Positions 61,206 through 64,000 of a DNA stretch of 64,000 nucleotides are shown here, in pieces (position 1 is the first letter of the stretch; every line of letters begins with the position of its first letter). Position numbers and translations under genes: made by a program. The notes below the pieces were generated by a model. The model saw only the letters and a list, made by a program, of their open reading frames with translations, was not told where the DNA came from and searched no databases. Source of the DNA: Nemopilema nomurai (taxonomy: Eukaryota > Cnidaria > Scyphozoa > Rhizostomeae > Rhizostomatidae); NCBI GenBank assembly GCA_003864495.1, contig ML133380.1, positions 1-64,000 of the forward strand, in the 5' to 3' direction.

Positions 61206-62839
61206 TTACTGAATGTTGCAGCCAGGGTCTTGTAAATCCTTTTCATCTGAAACAGAATACCAAACATAGTAATAATAATAATAACAAAAATAGTAAAAAT
61301 CATAGTCATAATAATAATAATAATAATAGAAACATTTCACTTTCAATTCAACTTAAACTGCAATTACAAATCTCACTATTACAAAGTAATTTGCAATTGG
61401 CTAGCCTGGTTTTACAAGAAAAAACTATAACAATCGTAGGATAAAAGGAAAAACTGAAAAAAATGAAACAACCAAAGATAAAAAGGATGTAATTCCGGAT
61501 TTGTCCATGGCTTGTTTCTGCAACAAAATATGTAGTACATAGTACGGATGGCAATGTTCAGGATAGTTTAGTCAGCTTACACAGAAGCTGCTAACAGTGA
61601 AGGTCCTGTTACTGAATTACCTCAGGACCTTGACAAATTCTGCGGCATTCTAGAATGTTGACATTTATTCAGTGATCAAGAACGTTGACAAAACTCACAT
61701 GACACGTCATCCTCCTCGTCTGGTGTGTCCTCTTCACCTGGAACGGAATCGGCATGATTATCGAAGTAATTTTGTTCAAATGACCAACAGGTTGGTCATC
61801 GTTAATGTTATCATTGATTGAAGGGGGACACAATGGCAAGCAGACGCATGCCCCTTCTTACCGAACAATGCTATTAACCAACCGACATTATTTAGTTTCA
61901 GACTGTCTTGATACAATCTCTTTTGATCTGAAGATATGGTTTTCGCGACACCACATGGATTGCTTTTGTATTAATCATCACTTGACGAGTTGGTTATATT
62001 CTTAAGAAATCACACGAGAGCGTAGTTATAGCATTGACTCTCATTCTATCAATTTTTCAAATGATTCGGTTGAGTTGTAGAATTAACGTGCATAGGGAAA
62101 GGCAAGCCATCGTACATTACATACGTATACAACACAAGGCTGAGTGCTAGAAAAGAGATTGCGTCTTGTTTTGGTAAGTTTAGTCTGATAGGAAAACAAT
62201 TACCCATTTCTTCCTCTTCTTGCCCTTCAATGTAGTCTAGCATGTCTTTCGTGGTACCTCCTTTCTCCGAATCGCGCTTCAGAATCCGTTTAGGCAGGTA
62301 ATCAAATGCAACTACCATTCTCATTTCGTTGCCTCTGTCCCCTTGGAAAGGCCTTTGATTGTCCCGCTGTGTCGGCTTTCCGTGCCCTAACAACATTTGT
62401 GAAAAGGTCTATCAGGAAGCCCAGCTTGTTAGCTAAGAAGTGCGTTATTCTGTTTTCACCCAATTTACTCAAACTGCAATATTTATCTGCCGTTTTTGGA
62501 AATCGACGTTTTCGTAATAAATGCGAACTACACTTCTTTCTAGCCGTGGACACACGTGCTGTCGTTTTTCGAATTTTTTTAGAGAGATCGACAGGTGAAG
62601 AAAGCCTATTTTTAATTTGCTTGTGTAACTTATGCGACAGCGAAATACGTCACATTTCCAACAAACAAGGCGTTTAAAGATTTCAAGGAAATGAGATTTT
62701 TGCCGGGGATTTACTGAAAGGGAGGGGGATTTGGCAATTGCGTCTGAAGACAAGTGGCGATGACGGAGATTGAAAGGAACTCACCCTCGAGCAGCACCAG
62801 GCCCAACGTGACGAAGATGATTGTTGACTGTAGCTTCAT
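61206..62839 (-). CDS. Small secreted acidic protein with dibasic sites (unrecognised)
   Basis: Four short exons fit together in phase: 62839-62785, 62386-62204, 61737-61699 and 61246-61206, giving 105 residues. Exon 1 encodes MKLQSTIIFVTLGLVLLE, a clear signal peptide, with a GTGAGT donor; the other donors and acceptors are also good. The mature part runs through DYLPKRILKRDSEKGG, with two Lys-Arg sites suited to prohormone convertases, then IEGQEEEEM and DTPDEEDDVSYEKDL, and ends DPGCNIQ with its single Cys. Size, signal peptide and dibasic sites fit a peptide precursor, but there is no amidation signal (GKR/GRR), so that is inference. The exon 2 acceptor is the least certain; a downstream alternative exists. 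No family is recognised. Confidence 0.55.
61255..61560 (-). repeat. Dispersed repeat, copy 2
   Basis: Inverted counterpart of 46060-46350, with shared blocks attggctagcctggtttt, caattacaaatctcac and gcaacaaaatatg. It lies wholly within intron 3 of the small secreted-protein gene. Its left part is an AAT-rich microsatellite. Confidence 0.65.
61266..61329. repeat. AAT-rich microsatellite
   Basis: Imperfect (AAT)n tract interrupted by caaaaatagtaaaaatcatagtc. It borders the dispersed repeat at 61255-61560. Confidence 0.85.
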
Positions 62840-63027
62840 TTCGGCATAAATATTTGCCTATTTCGATAATCATGGCTCTGATTAATTGGCATACTTTTAA
62901 AACAGGAGTCTACGCAAACCAGAAAACGCGTGCCTGAGATTTCAGTGCAAGATACGTTTGGCTACAAGATACGTTTAGATGCAATAATGCGGCGGCTATG
63001 TGGATTAGTGTTATCCCGCCCCAATAA

Positions 63028-63182
63028 AGCCTGGTTTTCATATAGCCGTAACGATCAGACGGCTGCCTGCGATGACAGTGTTTTTTTGAATGGGCACATG
63101 CTGTGATCGGGAGGATCGGGAAAGTAGATCTGGTTCATCGCAGGCAGCCGTCCGATCGTTACGGCTATATGGAAACCAGGCT
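63028..63182. mobile_element. Short TIR MITE, Harbinger-like
   Basis: A 155-bp near-palindromic element with ~48-bp inverted ends: AGCCTGGTTTTCATATAGCC at the left and its near complement at 63135-63182. It is flanked by TAA at 63025-63027 and 63183-63185. A 3-bp TAA/TTA duplication is typical of PIF/Harbinger MITEs. It lies ~190 bases upstream of the start codon of the small secreted-protein gene. Confidence 0.85.
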
Positions 63183-63185
63183 TAA

Positions 63186-64000
63186 TCTCCATAAGTACAG
63201 TCTCTCCTAGATGCACCGAATCCAAAGAAGCATGCTTGTTACTATTGGGTAAAGCTATGTGCTATGAGCACAGTCGCCAGAAAACTGGCCCGCAAAAGAA
63301 AAAACACAGCTACTAACCTTTCTCGCTCGTCCTTTTCCGCTTGTCGACTGCTCGCTGCGGTGTATGGGTTTAATTAGTTCGGATCTGATACCGTCTCTAT
63401 CATATATATCGTTTTCCTAAGCACGTGACAGCAAATGAACCAGTCTTGTGCTTTGAATAACGGCGACTGTACCATGTGAGTTATTGTTAGCAAGTACGCA
63501 AGTATAGGTGTAAAGTACCCATCATATGAACACTGACAACTTGGCTCTCTGTCAACTTTTTCTGGTCTCTTATGCCAACAGCAAGATGACACGCCCGACG
63601 TTGCAAGACAATACCCGTTGAACCGCTTATCCAGAGTGTGTTTGTCGTGCGCTTTTGTCGCGTGTACGCACAGGGGATCATGTTCAAGTGATTTGCAGCT
63701 CTGTTATTGTGTGAGTTGCAGGGACCTGCTTATTTGATACGTTCTACACCATTCCTTCACTCTACGATGGTCGGTCTTCCTTCTCCTATAATTATCCTTG
63801 CAACCATCATACATTAATTTCAGTGAGATTTTACTCAGTTCGGGGCCTTATTTGCATTGTACCACAAATTGATCGATAGTTGTTGTTTTGTAATACTTAG
63901 CGGGTTTACATTCGTAAAAGCGACCAGCCGCGTTAAAGGAAGAAAATGGCATCCATGCCAAGAAAGTTGCATATTTGCGGAGGAGAGGGATCGTAGAGGC
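63186..64000. other. Right edge, no gene assigned
   Basis: A possible non-coding exon on the minus strand ends at a GTTAGT donor near 63316, and could be the 5' UTR exon of the secreted-protein gene. Two overlapping minus-strand frames at 63374-63687 are not recognised. Confidence 0.35.

Overview
The window is animal nuclear DNA: AT-rich, with compact GT-AG introns, long repeat-filled spacers and several transposon families. Gene content points to an early-branching invertebrate. I favour a cnidarian (anthozoan-like) genome, but this is inference and not proven by the sequence. No bacterial operon, CRISPR array, rRNA or tRNA was recognised.

Layout. 0-7.7 kb: two near-identical copies of a ~2.7 kb sequence separated by a 362-bp dimeric satellite, making one ~4.9 kb higher-order repeat. 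7.7-16.6 kb: no gene could be assigned. It holds a 126-bp tandem repeat, a 1.48-kb DNA transposon with a 6-bp target duplication, and 20-bp and 24-bp minisatellites. 16.7-26.2 kb (minus): a complete ten-exon homologue of UHRF1BP1/UHRF1BP1L (BLTP3, a bridge-like lipid-transfer protein), with one frame break. 28.3-30.5 kb: a hAT-type element with a large internal palindrome and a nested MITE. 31.9-34.2 kb (minus): complete five-exon ORC5. 37.4-52.8 kb: three related single-exon genes (plus, minus, plus) with RASSF-like features. The first carries twenty 18-residue repeats, and the other two end in the same PDZ-ligand tail. 54.5-60.4 kb (plus): four-exon PEX3 with two homopolymer frame breaks. 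Its first intron hosts a second, inverted copy of the 12.3-kb transposon, itself split by a 5'-truncated LINE with a 28-bp target duplication. 61.2-62.8 kb (minus): a four-exon gene for a 105-residue secreted acidic protein with dibasic sites that I do not recognise.

The recognised genes are housekeeping genes of separate pathways: inter-organelle lipid transfer, replication origin licensing and peroxisome membrane biogenesis. Nothing suggests they act together. The novel material is the three-gene RASSF-like cluster, the small secreted precursor and the precisely bounded transposon families. Four single-base frame breaks in otherwise intact conserved genes, mostly at homopolymers, suggest residual assembly indels, so ORF-based gene calls here will be fragmented.
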